In this document: positions 1 to 11,600 of the stretch, piece after piece
Numbering within the stretch: the stretch's first letter is position 1
How the letters are laid out: the number at the start of each line of letters is the position of its first letter
From: Cynocephalus volans
Lineage: Eukaryota; Chordata; Mammalia; Dermoptera; Cynocephalidae
Direction: 5' to 3'
DNA length: 64,000 bases
NCBI RefSeq assembly: GCF_027409185.1
Contig: NC_084463.1
Coordinates: 45,300,407-45,364,406, forward strand
Position numbers and translations under genes: made by a program
Notes under the pieces: generated by a model
The model's input: only the letters and a program-made list of their open reading frames with translations
Told to the model about the DNA's origin: nothing
The model's database searches: none

Positions 1-1759
1 GCACAGATCTCCCTGAGCAAGATTCCAGTTGTGGGTTGTGTTCCTGGAGGAAAATATGTCTGTGAGAGAGTGTGCAGGACAGACAGACCAACAGACATGA
101 AATGTTGAGCATCTGCTTCTTGTAGTCACCCGACCCACAGGAGATCACAAAGTTGGGGGGGACATACTCAAAGTCTGATTTTGGTTATGACTGGTGATGA
201 GGAGAGCAAGTAGCAGGTGCCATAGAACAGTGTAGCAGGGGACTTACAAGGTGGACTGGGTGTCCCTGATGTGTCCCATCTGAGCTGGGTCCCAGGGGCA
301 TAAAATGGACAAGGAATAGTATTCCAGAGAGAAGAGCCCAAGGGCCTGGAGTGAAGAGAGTGAGAGCAGTGACAACTTTGGTGCCCTTGTTGTAGAAAAG
401 AAAGTCCTGGGCCTGCCTCGGGCACCTGAACCCAGTTCCAGCAGCAGGGACTCTGTATGTCACTGACACTCTGCAAGCTCTGCTGCCTCACTTCTGCTGC
501 CTCTGGTTGTGGGGGTGGCCACCCAGCCCAGGAAATACACCCCGATGAGTTCTGGGACCAAATGAGGCATCAAGGTCACAAGAAAACACTGAAGTTTTAC
601 CTGGAAAAGGCCAAATATTTTCTGAAGAAAATGAAATACTGTAGGCTGACCAGACCCTCCAAATCAAAAAAGAATGGCCTGAAACTCATAGCCAAGGCCA
701 TGGGCAGACTGCTTAGAAGCCCGGGGGTGTTTCCAGAAAGCTGAAGACTACGTTTATGCCTCTCACTAAGAATGTTCTAGATTTTGGCAGGTCTGCTATC
801 AGCCAACACAGAAGCTTCTGAGAAGAAGTTTTAAAAGTGAAAATTCAAAAAAATGGCTTTCCTCTATAAAATTTAAGTGTGCACTGTCTTTGTTAAAGAA
901 CAACAACAAATAAATCAGCCAATACCAACATGTAGAAATTTTCCCTTATTTCTACTAAATTATTTCTCTTTATAGATATATGCATTTAGATAGATAGAAA
1001 GACATAGATATGATTATATTTATAAAGCTATATACATAGATGCACATATGTAACGCGCTTTAAAAAATTTTTGTTTTTCAAATTTTCTACAAAAATCATA
1101 CATTTCTTGTATAATCAAAAAAAAGTGACAAATCAAACCAAAGATTGTTGCTTTAAAAGGAAGGCCCATGCAACAGCTCCATGAAGAGCTACCTGCCAGA
1201 TTTCAGACCCCCCAACGTGGGGTCAGGGTCATGACTCCTGACTGGGGTCTTCCACTCTTAGCCAAGCCCTAGTTAGATGTGGCCTTACCTACCTTCCTTC
1301 CATGTGTGAATATTTTTATGTCCTCCTGACATCAGAAGAGATGGAGTGCCCAGTCATCATGCTACAAAATCTCAAAACCTACAGCTGCATCTGCCAGAAA
1401 TATTTGAACAGATGTGGAAATAAACAGACACATGTACACATTTACGTTTGGCTTTTGGGTAGCATTTTTGTCGCTCTATCAACTGGACAATGTCATAGCT
1501 GAAAAAACTAACCAGCCAGAGATCATCACTTTAGTCCAGTTTCTGTGTTTACAGATGAGCAAGAGGCCAGAGACAGGGAACGCAAGGCTGTTGGACTCTG
1601 TTTCTTGTAACCCAGCAGCATCTCTGAATGTTTATTGCTCTCTTCACCCAGAGAACAACTTTGACCACAACCTCATTCTTCCCCTTCCTCTGGCCCAAGC
1701 CTTTGTTCATCTTGTCTGTAGCCCACAGACTAAGGGACAACAGGGGCCTCACAAGAGCC
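1..1759. other. unassigned sequence
   Basis: I recognise no gene or repeat family here. A 95-codon open frame at 457-744 (+) encodes a lysine-rich peptide but has no family I know and no exon signals I trust. 960-1040 is AT-rich with short GATA runs. Confidence 0.4.
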
Positions 1760-1930
1760 AATATTTATTAGAGGATTTAATCTCATCAACTTGTAAAAGG
1801 AAACCATAACTAATCCAATTTACAGATGAAGAAACTGAAGCTCAGAGAGTTAGTAATTTGATCCAAATCTCAGAAATACAAAATGGTAAGATCCAGGATA
1901 CAAATCTACACCTTGTAATTCCAGAGTCTT
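1760..1930 (-). repeat. MIR SINE fragment
   Basis: The stretch tttacagatgaagaaactga (1819 on) is the reverse complement of the MIR core that reads ...CAGTTTCCTCATCTGTAAA. The flanking text (tcagagagttagtaatttg, and the upstream ggatttaatctcatcaac) fits the MIR tail. MIR is an ancient mammal-wide tRNA-derived SINE. The copy is diverged and has no visible target duplication. Confidence 0.8.
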
Positions 1931-2179
1931 GAACAATCTACTGTGTCTCCTGGCTTTGGAGTTAGCCAGGGAAAGAGTTCTGGATTTAATTAACTGGATT
2001 CATGTGTCAAAGCACAGCAGACATACCTAAATGTATGGAAGTAATAAGTTTATAGCTCAATAAATTATCCAAATGGGACACATCTGGTAACCAGTGCCCA
2101 CAAGAAATGGAACATCCCCAACCCTGCAGGAGCCCCTTGTGTTCACTTTCCAAGATCCTACCCTGTCTTCCCCCAAAGT

Positions 2180-2930
2180 AAAGCATTTGCTAACTTTTGA
2201 ATTAGCTTTACTTGTTTTTAACATTATATAAATAGAATCAAACAGAATGTACTGGTCTCTGTTTGTTACTTTAATTATGCTTGTAAGTTTCAGAATTTTT
2301 GTTTGTTTTTTTCTTGGTGGCTGGCCAGTGTGGGTGTCTGAACCCATGGCCTTGGTCTTACCAGCACCACACTCTCCCAAGTGAGCAAACTGACCAGCCC
2401 AAGTTTCAGGGATATTATCAAATGTGGTTGTAGCTTGTTCTTATTTCTGTTTAATATCCCATTATAAAAAATAAAACTCATTTCATTTATCCTTTGTATT
2501 ATTGATGAACATTTGAATTGTTTCCAGTTTGGAGAAGTATCAAATAATGCTGTTCTGAGCATTCTTCTGCATGGCGAGCAGAGGCAGGCATTTTCATCAG
2601 ATATATATGTAAGAGTTAAACTGTTGTGTCACCGAGTGTGTATATGTCCATCTTTATCAGATACTAATAAAGGTTGGGAAAATGGGTGAAACAAGTGACA
2701 CACACAGCATTGTGCCAGAGTTTCAGTTGCTCTACACCCTGACAAGAGGTGATATTGTGAATGATTTTTAGTTTTGCAATTGCATAGTGGTGTCACGTTG
2801 TGGTAGTACTTTGCATTTTACTGATGAGTAACATTGTGTAGCACTTTTCATTCCCTTGCACACTTGGTTATCTTTTTGGAAAATGTCTTATCAAATTGAC
2901 CATTTTTCTCCCATAGAATTGTTTAAATTT
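2180..2930 (-). mobile_element. old LINE fragment, antisense, split by a SINE
   Basis: The text 'gaattgtttccagtttgg...aataatgctgttctgagcattct' and the later 'attttagttttgcaattgcatagtg' resemble the antisense 3' part of old L1 ORF2 copies (L1M class). It is heavily diverged. An ERE SINE sits inside it at 2294-2400. Confidence 0.5.
2294..2400 (-). repeat. ERE-type tRNA-derived SINE (truncated)
   Basis: The plus strand reads ctggccagtg...gaacccatggccttgg...cagcaccacactctccc...gaccagccc, the reverse complement of the ERE head and B-box region seen at 51820. Direct repeats aagtttcag at 2285-2293 and 2401-2409 look like the target-site duplication. The element is diverged and lacks the tail half. 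Confidence 0.75.
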
Positions 2931-4129
2931 AATTTTAATTTTGTTATTAACAGAGCTGGTAGAGGCTGAATTTGGGAAGATCATGTGAGACTTACTTCAA
3001 GAGCAGAGGTCTTGGGGCTGTGCCTGCATGTCCCACCCTGGAAAGGAGGTCTAGCTTCACCATTTCACGTGTTCACCGACACTGGCCATGTCAGGAGGCC
3101 TGTAAATCTTTGGGCATCTAAGCCCAGCCTGCACTGAAACTCCATCTGGTGTTGATGGAGCCCTAATTCATGTCTTTGCTGAGCACACATATATGCTGTT
3201 CCACATCCATCTCTTCATTTACAATTTGTAAACTGAGGACAAGAAAGAGACTTAGACTGGTCCAAACCAGAAGAGGTGGGCAGAGTCCAGAATATTACAT
3301 AGGACTCCACCTCTTCCCATCAGGATTTCTTTGAAAGTTTGAGCCACTGAGATCCTAAAAGACCTCCGTGCACTCCCTATCCACATGGGGACATTTTTCT
3401 TTCCACATGTCCATGTGAGGAAGAGCACACACACACATAGACACACACACACACACCCATTGATTTCTCAAGTGGAGACCCTGAAGGTGGAAGCAAAGGG
3501 AAGGGGCAAATACTAGGAAAGTGACATAAGGGGGAAGAAAAGGCTGCAGACAGCTGTGCCATGGGGCAGTGGCATCTATTCTTCTGGTTTCATGCCCAGG
3601 GGCCCAGAGCATAGGCAGAAGATCTGAAATGTTCCCAAGATTTTGCCTGAGCCAGGGCCATCACCAGCACAGCTGTGACAGGACTGAACTGAAGCCCTGC
3701 AGTATATTTATGTGAACATCTGGAACTGAGATGAGCCCTCCCACTCTGTTGTAGACAGGGGCTATGGAAAATTAATGTATTAGTTTTTCTCTATATAAAT
3801 TGTGGTGCTTGGAGCAAGTGACCCCAAGGGTTGCAGGCACTCAGAAAGTGTCTGCTGACTTTGTTTCTCTATCAAAGACCCATTGTGTTCTGATTCCCTG
3901 GTAAAAAATATTTTTCACTCAGTTTAGATGGACAGCCTAAGTTTCTTTTCGTCTGTTGGCCTGGATATTCCCTCAGATCTCTGCCATTTGGGCCTCTGCA
4001 TAGGGAAGCTGATAACATAGGAGCTTGCAATCACAGTTTGAGAAATAGAATGGAAAAGAGAGAAAGAGAAAACATTGAAGAGAGTAAAAGAAAATGATGG
4101 CTTTTTTTATAATCAAATCTTGGAATCTG
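2931..4129. other. unassigned sequence with a CA repeat
   Basis: No gene recognised. A short, interrupted (CA)n microsatellite lies at about 3427-3457. Open frames on the minus strand here are translations of that repeat and its flank. Confidence 0.4.
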
Positions 4130-4395
4130 CAATGGTCTGAATGTTTTTGTACCACCTCGAAATTGTATGTTGAAATCCTAACAGCCAATGTGATAAAATT
4201 AGAAAGTGGGGCTTAGGGAAGTAATTACGTCATGAGGCTGGATCCCTCATGAAAGGGATGACTGGCCTTATACAATGGACCACAGAGGGCTCTCTTCTCC
4301 CCTCTCTGCCAGGTTAAAAGACAACCTGAAGTCTGCAGTCTGCGACCTGGAAGGGACTCCTCACCAGAACCTAAATGTGCTTCTACACAATAAAG
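4130..4395 (+). repeat. MLT1-like MaLR LTR, 3' truncated
   Basis: The pattern 'atggtctgaatgtttttgta...tatgttgaaatcctaac...aatgtgataa...agtggggctta...gtcatgaggctggatccctcatga...ccttata...ctcaccagaacc' follows the MLT1 (ERVL-MaLR) LTR order. The 3' end is missing where L1 sequence begins at about 4396. Confidence 0.7.
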
Positions 4396-6152
4396 TGAAT
4401 GTATGACAAGTTCAATCTAATATCATATGCGACAGTGAAAGGTTGAAAGCTTTTCATCAAGTTCAGAAATAGAAAAGAATAGCAACCCTTTTCACTTCTA
4501 TTTAACATAGTACTGGAAGTCCTTGCCAAAAATGTAAAGCAAGAAAAATAAATAAAAAGCATCCAAATCAGAAAGAAAGAAGAAAATAAAATATTTAGAA
4601 ATAAATTAAACCAAGGTTGTGAAATGTCTGTGCACTGAAAGGATAAAGCATTGAAGGAAGAAATTGAAAAATACAAAAATAAATGAAAATCTTTGGTGCT
4701 TATTATTTTGAAGAATTGATATTGTGAAAATACACATAATGCCCAAAGTGATCTACAGATTCATTGCAATGTCTATCAAAATCTTATATCATTTTTTCAC
4801 ATAAATAGAAACAAATTCTAAAATTTGAATGGAACCACAAAAGAGCCCAAATAGGCAAAATAAAATTCAGTGGAAAGAACAAAGCTGATAGCATCACACT
4901 ATCTGATTTAAAAATATAATATAAAGCTCTAGTTATCAATAGAGCATGCCACTGGCATAAAAACAGATACAAAGACCAATGGAATAGAATAGAGTGTCCT
5001 AAAGGGAATCCATACATATATGATCAATTCATTTTTGACCAAAATATCATTAACAGACAATGGGAAATCAATAGGTTCTTCAAGAGTGTCAGAAACACTG
5101 AATATCTACATCCAGAAAAACAAAAATGGACCATATTTTACCCATGTAAAAAAAACAACCTACAATAAATGAATGAAACCTCAGACCAGAAACTGTAAAA
5201 CTGCTAGAGGAAAAACCTTCATGACTTTGGCCTGAGTAAAGACGTTTTGGACATGAACTCTAGAGCACAGCTCACTGAGGTAGAAACGGACACATGGCAG
5301 CTAATAAAACTAAAAGCTCATGTGAAGCAAAGGAGACAATCAACAGAGTAAAGGGACAACATACAGGATAAGAAAACCATTTGGGAACCATATATCTTAT
5401 AAGTGGTTAAGATCCAAAATAGATAAGGAACTTAACTCAATAGCAAGAAAACAAATAACCCAATTAAAAGTGGTGAAAAACTGAACAAAAACCAAAATAC
5501 GAAAAACTCTGGAAATGTATTTATCATAAGAAGATATACAAATACCACTAAGTATGTGGAAAAAATAATGTTTAACATTACCAGTCATCAGGGAAAGGCA
5601 ATTTATTTATTTATTTATTTATTTTTGACCGGTAAGGGGATCTTAACACTTGACTTGGTGTGGTCAGCACCACGTTCACCCAGTGAGCGAACCGGCCATC
5701 CGTATATGGGATCTGAACCCGGGGCCTTGGTGTTATCAGCACCGCACTCTCCCGAGTGAGCCACGGGCCGGCTCCAGGGAAAGGCAATTTAAAGAAACAA
5801 CTAATAGACATTACATCACAGCTGTTAGCATGGCTATTACTAAAAAAGAAAGAAAACTCTTGGAACGGGTGCAGAGATAAGCGGGCACTTGTACACCATT
5901 GCTGGGAATGTAAGTTAATAAAGGTATTATGTAAACCAGTATGATATTCTCAAAATATTAAAAATGGAACTACCATAAGATCCAGCAATTTTACATCTGG
6001 GTATATATCTAAAATAAATGAAATCAGTATGTCAAAGAAATATTTTTACTCTTGTGTTTATTGCAATATTATTCACAATAGCCAAGATATGAAGTTAATC
6101 AACATGTCCATCAGGACTAAATAAAGAAATGTGGTATATATACTATTAAAAA
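4396..6152 (+). mobile_element. L1 ORF2 3' remnant (older copy), split by a SINE
   Basis: The sequence runs through the second half of L1 ORF2: 'acttctatttaacatagtactggaagtcct', then 'aagagcccaaataggcaaaa', then 'atcaggga...' and on to 'gtggtatatatac'. Every reading frame is closed by many stops. It is interrupted by an ERE SINE (5606-5774), and at about 6153 by a younger L1. Its 3' end resumes at 7551. LINE-1 ORF2 encodes the endonuclease/reverse transcriptase; this copy is dead and 5'-truncated. Confidence 0.85.
5606..5774 (-). repeat. ERE-type tRNA-derived SINE, full length
   Basis: The antisense element has a TTTA-rich tail on the left, then gaccggtaaggggatctta, the B-box-like gatctgaacccggggcc, and the head gagtgagccacgggccggc. 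A 17-bp perfect target duplication (cagggaaaggcaattta) lies at 5589-5605 and 5775-5791, so it entered the older L1. ERE SINEs are tRNA-derived and, as far as I know, typical of Perissodactyla. Confidence 0.9.
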
Positions 6153-7550
6153 GACAGAGAATAACAAATGATGGTAAAGACGTGGAGAGAGTGGAACCTT
6201 CCTGCACTGTCGATGGGGCTGTAAATTAGTACTGCCATTGTGGGGAATAGTACAAAGATTCCTTAAACAAGTAGAGATAGAACTTCCACATGATCCAGCA
6301 ATCCCAGTCCTGGGGATATATCCAGAGGATTGTAAAACATCAGGTCAAAGAGATACCTGCACTCCCATGTTTATTGCAGCTCTATTTACAATAGCTAGAT
6401 GTTGGAACCAACCTAAATGTCCACCGATGGATGACTGGATAAGGAAATTGTGGTATATAAACACAATGGAATACTACACAGCCATAAAAAAAGGATAAAT
6501 TCTCCCATTTGCAACAACATGGATGAGCCTGGGGAAAATTCTCCTAAGTGAAACAACCCAGGTAGAGAGAAATACCACATATTCACAATCATAACTGGGA
6601 GCTGAATCCATAAATAAACAAATGAACCATAAAGAGAGACAGAGAGAAAGAAAGAAAGAAACAACAATCCCAGTAATAGGCTGAACTTTTAAAAAACTAG
6701 ATGTGGCCACAACCAGCCCAGTGGCAGCCACCTAGCCACCACAGGAAGCACCCTAGGCTTTCCTGAGCTGGATTTGTGGGGGAGCTCATGCTTTGGCCTC
6801 ACATCCCCAACACCCACAGCCAGCTCAGCAGTGATCACTGAGTCACTGCAGGAAGCACCCTGGGCTATCTAGAGCTGGGGTGGTGTGGGGCCTTGGGCCA
6901 CAGCCACAACACCCTGACACCTGCAGCCAGTCCAGTGGTGAGGACTGAGCCACTGCAGGGAGTGCCTCAGGCTGTCCCACCCAGGATGGCAGGGGCTCTT
7001 GGGCATCAGCCACAAACCCCAACACATGCAACCAGCCCAGTGACAACCACAAAGCTGTAGCAAGAAGGACCCTTGGTTCCCAAGCTGAGGTAGTGGGTAG
7101 TGAGGGCTTTTATGACACCTGCCTTACATCTGCACCCAGCCCATCAATGAGCAAGCCACTGTTGGAATCCCCCAGTCTCTCCTGTGGGAATGAGGGGATG
7201 CCACATGCCTCAATACCACCTCTCCTCCTTCCTCCTTCTTCCACTCCATTTCCTTCCCCTTTCTCTTCTCTCCCTCCCTCCCAAATGCACGGCAACAATA
7301 TGCTAGAATGTAAAAAATAATATTAATAAAATTACATTTTCTTTACAAAAACACTAGAGGTGGAAAATGGGGGGGTAGGAGAGGGGAGAGGGAAGGGGCT
7401 AATGAGGAATTGGTCAACAGGCACAAAACATGATTGTATATTGTAATGATGAATAACCCAACAATACTGATCTAACCACTACACATTGAAAACAAGTATT
7501 GAAAATCAACATTGTACCCACATGTATGTACAGTAATTAAAAAAAAAAAA
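6153..7550 (+). mobile_element. L1 3' end nested in an older L1, with a tandem-repeat 3' UTR
   Basis: It begins in ORF2 ('gacagagaataacaaatgatggtaaag') and reads to the ORF2 C-terminus near 6495: the frame at 6238-6498 contains the usual L1 motif order ending in EYYTAIKK. The 3' UTR follows, holding the minisatellite at 6713-7150 and a pyrimidine-rich tract at 7215-7285. It closes with the L1 tail (cattgtacccacatgtatgtac) and a run of about 12 A at 7539-7550. Being inserted in the L1 at 4396-6152, it is the younger of the two. Confidence 0.8.
6713..7150 (+). repeat. ~106-bp minisatellite in an L1 3' UTR
   Basis: Imperfect tandem units start with a CCAG(C/T)-CCAGTGG-like motif at 6713, 6820, 6927, 7032 and 7136, a spacing of 104-107 bp. 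Each unit carries 'gccactgcaggaagcaccctgggct', 'gagctgg' and 'cttgggcca-cagccaca...caacacc' variants. The array is GC-rich against an AT-rich background and is not coding. Confidence 0.75.
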
Positions 7551-9328
7551 CAGCAGGATACTTTTCATCCTTAAAAGAAAAATGCATGAACCTGGATGAC
7601 ATTATGCTGAATGAAATATGGCAGGCAGAGAAAGACAAAAACTGCATGAACTCATTTATATGTGAATACAAAATTGTCTCACTTATAGAAACAGAGAGTA
7701 CCATGGTGGTTATCAGGGGGTTGGAGTGGGGTGACAATAAAAGATATGTGGGTTAAAGGATAAAATATTTCAGATGAACAGAACAAGTAATTTCAGGGTA
7801 TATATTGTTGTACAACAGAGTAAACATAGTTAAAAATAATGTATTCTATACTTTGAACACTACTGAAAGAAATTAAAGAGGACCAAAAAAGGTGGGAAGG
7901 CATATTATGCTCTTGGAATGGAAGAATTAACATCCCGAAAATGCCTATCTCACCCAAAGCAATCTACAGATTCAATGCAATCCTCATCAAAATGAAAATG
8001 ACAATCGTCACAAAAAAAGAAAAAGCAATCCTAACATTCATAAATATAAAAAAGAAAAGACCCCAAATAGCCAAAGCAATCCTGAGGAAAATATAAAAAT
8101 AAACCCAGTGGCATAACACTACCTGGCTTCAAATTATATTACATAGCTATTGTAACCAAAACAGCATGGTACTGGCATAAAAACAGACACTTGGATCAAT
8201 GGAACACAATAGAAAACCTGGGAATCAACCCACATACTTACAGCCAACAGATATTTGACAAAATCAACAAGAACATGCACTGGGGGAAAGACTGCCTCTT
8301 CAATAAATGGTGCTGGGAAAATTGGGTATCCCTACGCAGAAGAATGAAACTGGACTTGTACCTCTAACCACATAGCAAAATCAACTCAACATGGATTAAA
8401 GACTTAAATATAAGACCAAAACCATAAAATTACTAAGGGAAAACATAAGGGAAACACTTCAGCAAGTACGATTGGACAAAGACATTATGCATAAGACCCT
8501 CAAAGCACAAGCAAGTAAAGAAAGTATAAACAAATGAGATTAATCAAATCAAATTGCTTCTGCACAGCAAAGGAAACAACCAACAGAGTGGAAAGACAAT
8601 GTATGGAAGGGGAGAAAATATTTGCAAACTATACATCTGACAAGAAGTTAATATCCAGAATATAAAAAGAACTCAAACAACTATACAGTAAAAATAAATA
8701 TATAGATAAATAATAATCCAATTAAGAAATGGGCAAAGAAGATGAATAGACGTTTTTCAAATGAAAACATACAACTGTCCAGCAGACACATGAAAAAATG
8801 CTCAGCATCACTAATCATTAGAGAAATTAAAATCAAAGCCATATTGAGATATTATCTCACCCCAGTTAGACTGGCCATTACTAAAAAGACTGAGAATAAC
8901 ATATGCTGACAAGGATGCAGGGAAAGGGGAACTCTTCTACACTGCTGGTTGAACTGTAAACTGGTGCAGTCATTATGGGAAATGGTATGGAGGTTCCTGA
9001 AACAACTACAGATAGAACTACCATATGATCCAGCAATCCCAGTACTGGGCATATATCCAAAGGAATGGAAATAATCATACCAAAGGGTATGTGCACTCCC
9101 ATGTTCATAGTAGCTCTATTTTCAATAGCCAAAATATGGAACCAACCTAAATGTCATTCGATGGATGACTGGATAAGGAAAATGTGTATATATACTCAGC
9201 CATATAAAGGAATGAAATTCTGCCATTTGCAGCAACATGGATGTGTCTGGAGAAAATGGTGTTAAATGAAATAAACCAAACAAGGAAGGGGAAATAACAC
9301 ATGTTCTCACTCTTAACTGGGTGCCAAG

Positions 9329-9408
9329 AAGGAAGGAAGGAAGGAAGGAAGGAAGGAAGGAAGGAAGGAAGGAAGGAAGGAAGGAAGGAAGGAAGGAAGG
9401 AAGGAAGA
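9329..9408 (+). repeat. (GGAA)n microsatellite, about 20 copies
   Basis: This is a nearly perfect GGAA tetranucleotide run at the end of an L1 ORF2 remnant. It opens frames (KEGR on +, LPSF on -) that are not genes. GGAA arrays can bind ETS factors, but nothing here shows that they do. Confidence 0.97.
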
Positions 9409-9623
9409 AGGAAAGAAGACAAAACAATATGTTGAACATTCAGAAGGCGAGAACAAACCTAAAGATACTAGAGATGGGCGAAAAGCAAATTTTGGCCCTC
9501 ACACTTTCTGATTTCCAAACATATTACAAAGTTACAGTAATCCAGATAGTATGAAACTTGCATAAAGACAGACATTTAAACCAGTGGAATAGAACAAGAA
9601 TCCCAGAAATAAAATCACACATA

Positions 9624-9686
9624 AGAGGGTACTTCAAAATATTTGTGAAAAAACAGAACAAAAGATAACTTTTTGAAGTACCCTCA
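9624..9686. mobile_element. mariner-like palindromic MITE
   Basis: Terminal inverted repeats agagggtacttcaaaa / tttttgaagtaccctca close on each other within 63 bp and are flanked by TA. This is the layout of a very short non-autonomous Tc1/mariner element. A second copy is at 16640-16720. Confidence 0.65.
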
Positions 9687-9849
9687 TATATGGTCAAATA
9701 ATCCTCATCCAAAATGGCAAGACTACACAATCAGGAAAGGGTTGTCTCTTCAGCAAATAATGCAGGGAAAACAGGACACACATGTACAAAAAAATAAAGG
9801 CAGACACTTACTTTACACCATTTAGGAAATTATATCAGTTGAATTAAAA

Positions 9850-10112
9850 ACCTACATGCTGTGCACCTTGGTTGTCTGTGATTGTAGTCAAATGCCTCAA
9901 TGAAAATCTCACAGTCACTTGTAGGCTATTGTGGGAAGGAGTAAACACATTTGGCTGGGGTGGGGAGTCTCACTGGATGTCTGTAACCTGCTGCTCCCCT
10001 CCCCAGCCAAATGTTGTCTGCTCCTTCCCACAATAGCCTACAAGTGACTGGGAGATTGTCATTGAGGCATTTGACTACAATCACAGACAACCAGGGTGCA
10101 CAGCATTTAGGT
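9850..10112. repeat. large inverted repeat (arms about 105-110 bp, spacer about 40 bp)
   Basis: The left arm (about 9850-9960, including gcaccttggttgtctgtgat and cttgtaggctattgtgggaa) is the near-perfect reverse complement of the right arm (10001-10112, including ttcccacaatagcctacaag and atcacagacaaccagggtgc). There are about eight mismatches or small indels. The spacer (9961-10000) is unique. No terminal motif or target duplication identifies a transposon family. Confidence 0.9.
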
Positions 10113-10899
10113 TACAGATATCCCATGAGACTCAGGGAGAAGGAAACAGAGCAAGAATTCAAGAACAGCCTGTCACATGCTTTCCAGCTGAAGACCCACA
10201 GGTGACTCCCAGAGCCCTCTTACCTGTAACAGGAGAGAATGTGGAACAGACACTTCCCACACATGATGGAGGCAGACACAGTGGTTACCATCCAGACTTC
10301 TGAAATAGAGAGGATGGTATCAGACCCCTCATAAAATAAACCAGAAACAGTATTTTCAAAATGCACAAACGCACTTCTGAAATCTATGGCCAAAATCTAT
10401 TCTACTTCCTTCAACATATTCCTTGTGTAAATAAAGGTTTACTTATTTTTCTCTTTTATTTCCAGCTACGCACACCTTTGATATGCTGTGTTTTCTGCAC
10501 TTTCTTCTCCTTTGGTGCTAATATTTCCACTTCACAGTAAATAAAGAGAAGGCAAATTTCTAAAGTGTGCACTTTACAGGTATCCTCCTTCCTGCCCTCT
10601 AACATTATTAGTATTTGAATTTCTAATTGACATTTCATGGGAGTGAAAACCAACCCTCCTCAATAGCACAGCAGTCAGCTGCAAGGATAACTGAGATCAA
10701 GGGTTCTCAACTATTCACTCATCCACTCACCCTGTTTTTAATATTTAGAATCTGATTTGCCTTCAGAAAGATTGCATTTGTGAGAGAAGGATCCAGAAAC
10801 AGAAAGGAAGATGAGCCGTTGGTTTTAAAGTGTCTGTAGAAGCTGATTCCCAATATGTGCATTAAAAACATTTTAAAAAGGTAACACATCTTCATGATT
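10113..10899. other. unassigned sequence
   Basis: I recognise no gene or repeat. The stretch ending 'gaagacccacag|gtgact' at about 10202 could be read as an exon end with a donor, but no protein family or partner exon supports it. Confidence 0.35.
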
Positions 10900-11600
10900 A
10901 AACACACTCAACAAACTAGAAATAGAAGGAACCTGACAAAGAATATCTGCTAAAATCTTACACCTACTTCGGAATAAATTTTTGAAAGTTCAAGATGTTT
11001 ACAGCAAATACAGAACTGCTTTTTTGAGTGAAATTATAAAAGACCTAAATAAATAAAAATACATGTCTGGTTTATGTATCTAACATTCATTGTTAACATG
11101 ATGATACTTGCCAAACTGAAATGTAGATTCAATACAATCCATATTAAAACTTAAGCTACATTTTTGTCCTCTAGAAATGCTCATCTTAAGAATTATGTGA
11201 AAGTGCAAGCGACCCAGTATAATCAACACAATACTGAAAAATTTGCTATAAAGCATCAGTAATGAAGGCAATGTGATAGTGACAGAGCACAGAAAAAAAT
11301 AAATGTATCAGTAGAATAGAATTGAAAGATAACAAACAAATCCTCACATTTATGGTAAATTGATTATCAACAAATACGAGAAGATAATGTAAAGGTAAAA
11401 TTTAGGATTTTCAACAAATAATGCTAAGAAAATTGGATATTTACAATGAAAATAATGAGATTAAACTCTCAATTCAGTGCATACACAAAAATTAACTCAA
11501 AATGGATCATACGCCGAAATGTAAAAAATAAACTATAAAATTCTTATGAGAGAACATAGAAGCAGAGTTTTGTGACCTTGCTTTGGGAAGTGGTTTCTTC
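10900..11600 (+). mobile_element. old L1 ORF2 fragment
   Basis: The diverged text 'attaactcaaaatggatcata', then 'aactataaaattcttatgag', then 'gtttcttcgacatgacacc' follows the order of the L1 ORF2 C-terminal half. All frames are closed. Confidence 0.65.

Larger units (their letters stand above)
7551..9850 (+). mobile_element. composite of L1 ORF2/3' UTR remnants
   Basis: 7551-7860 resumes the older L1 (atgcatgaacctggatgaca...ggtggttatcaggggg). 7861-9330 is another L1 ORF2 copy, from the '...aattaacatcccgaaaatg' region to 'gttctcactcttaactgg'. After the GGAA repeat, 9478-9850 is a third, older ORF2 stretch (ctttctgatttccaaacatattac). All frames are broken. Confidence 0.8.

Noticed and set aside
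457-744. 95-codon plus-strand open frame, lysine-rich
   Set aside because: No recognisable domain or exon context; I cannot separate it from chance or an old processed fragment.
9147-9554. Open frames with LPSF or KEGR repeats
   Set aside because: They are translations of the GGAA microsatellite.
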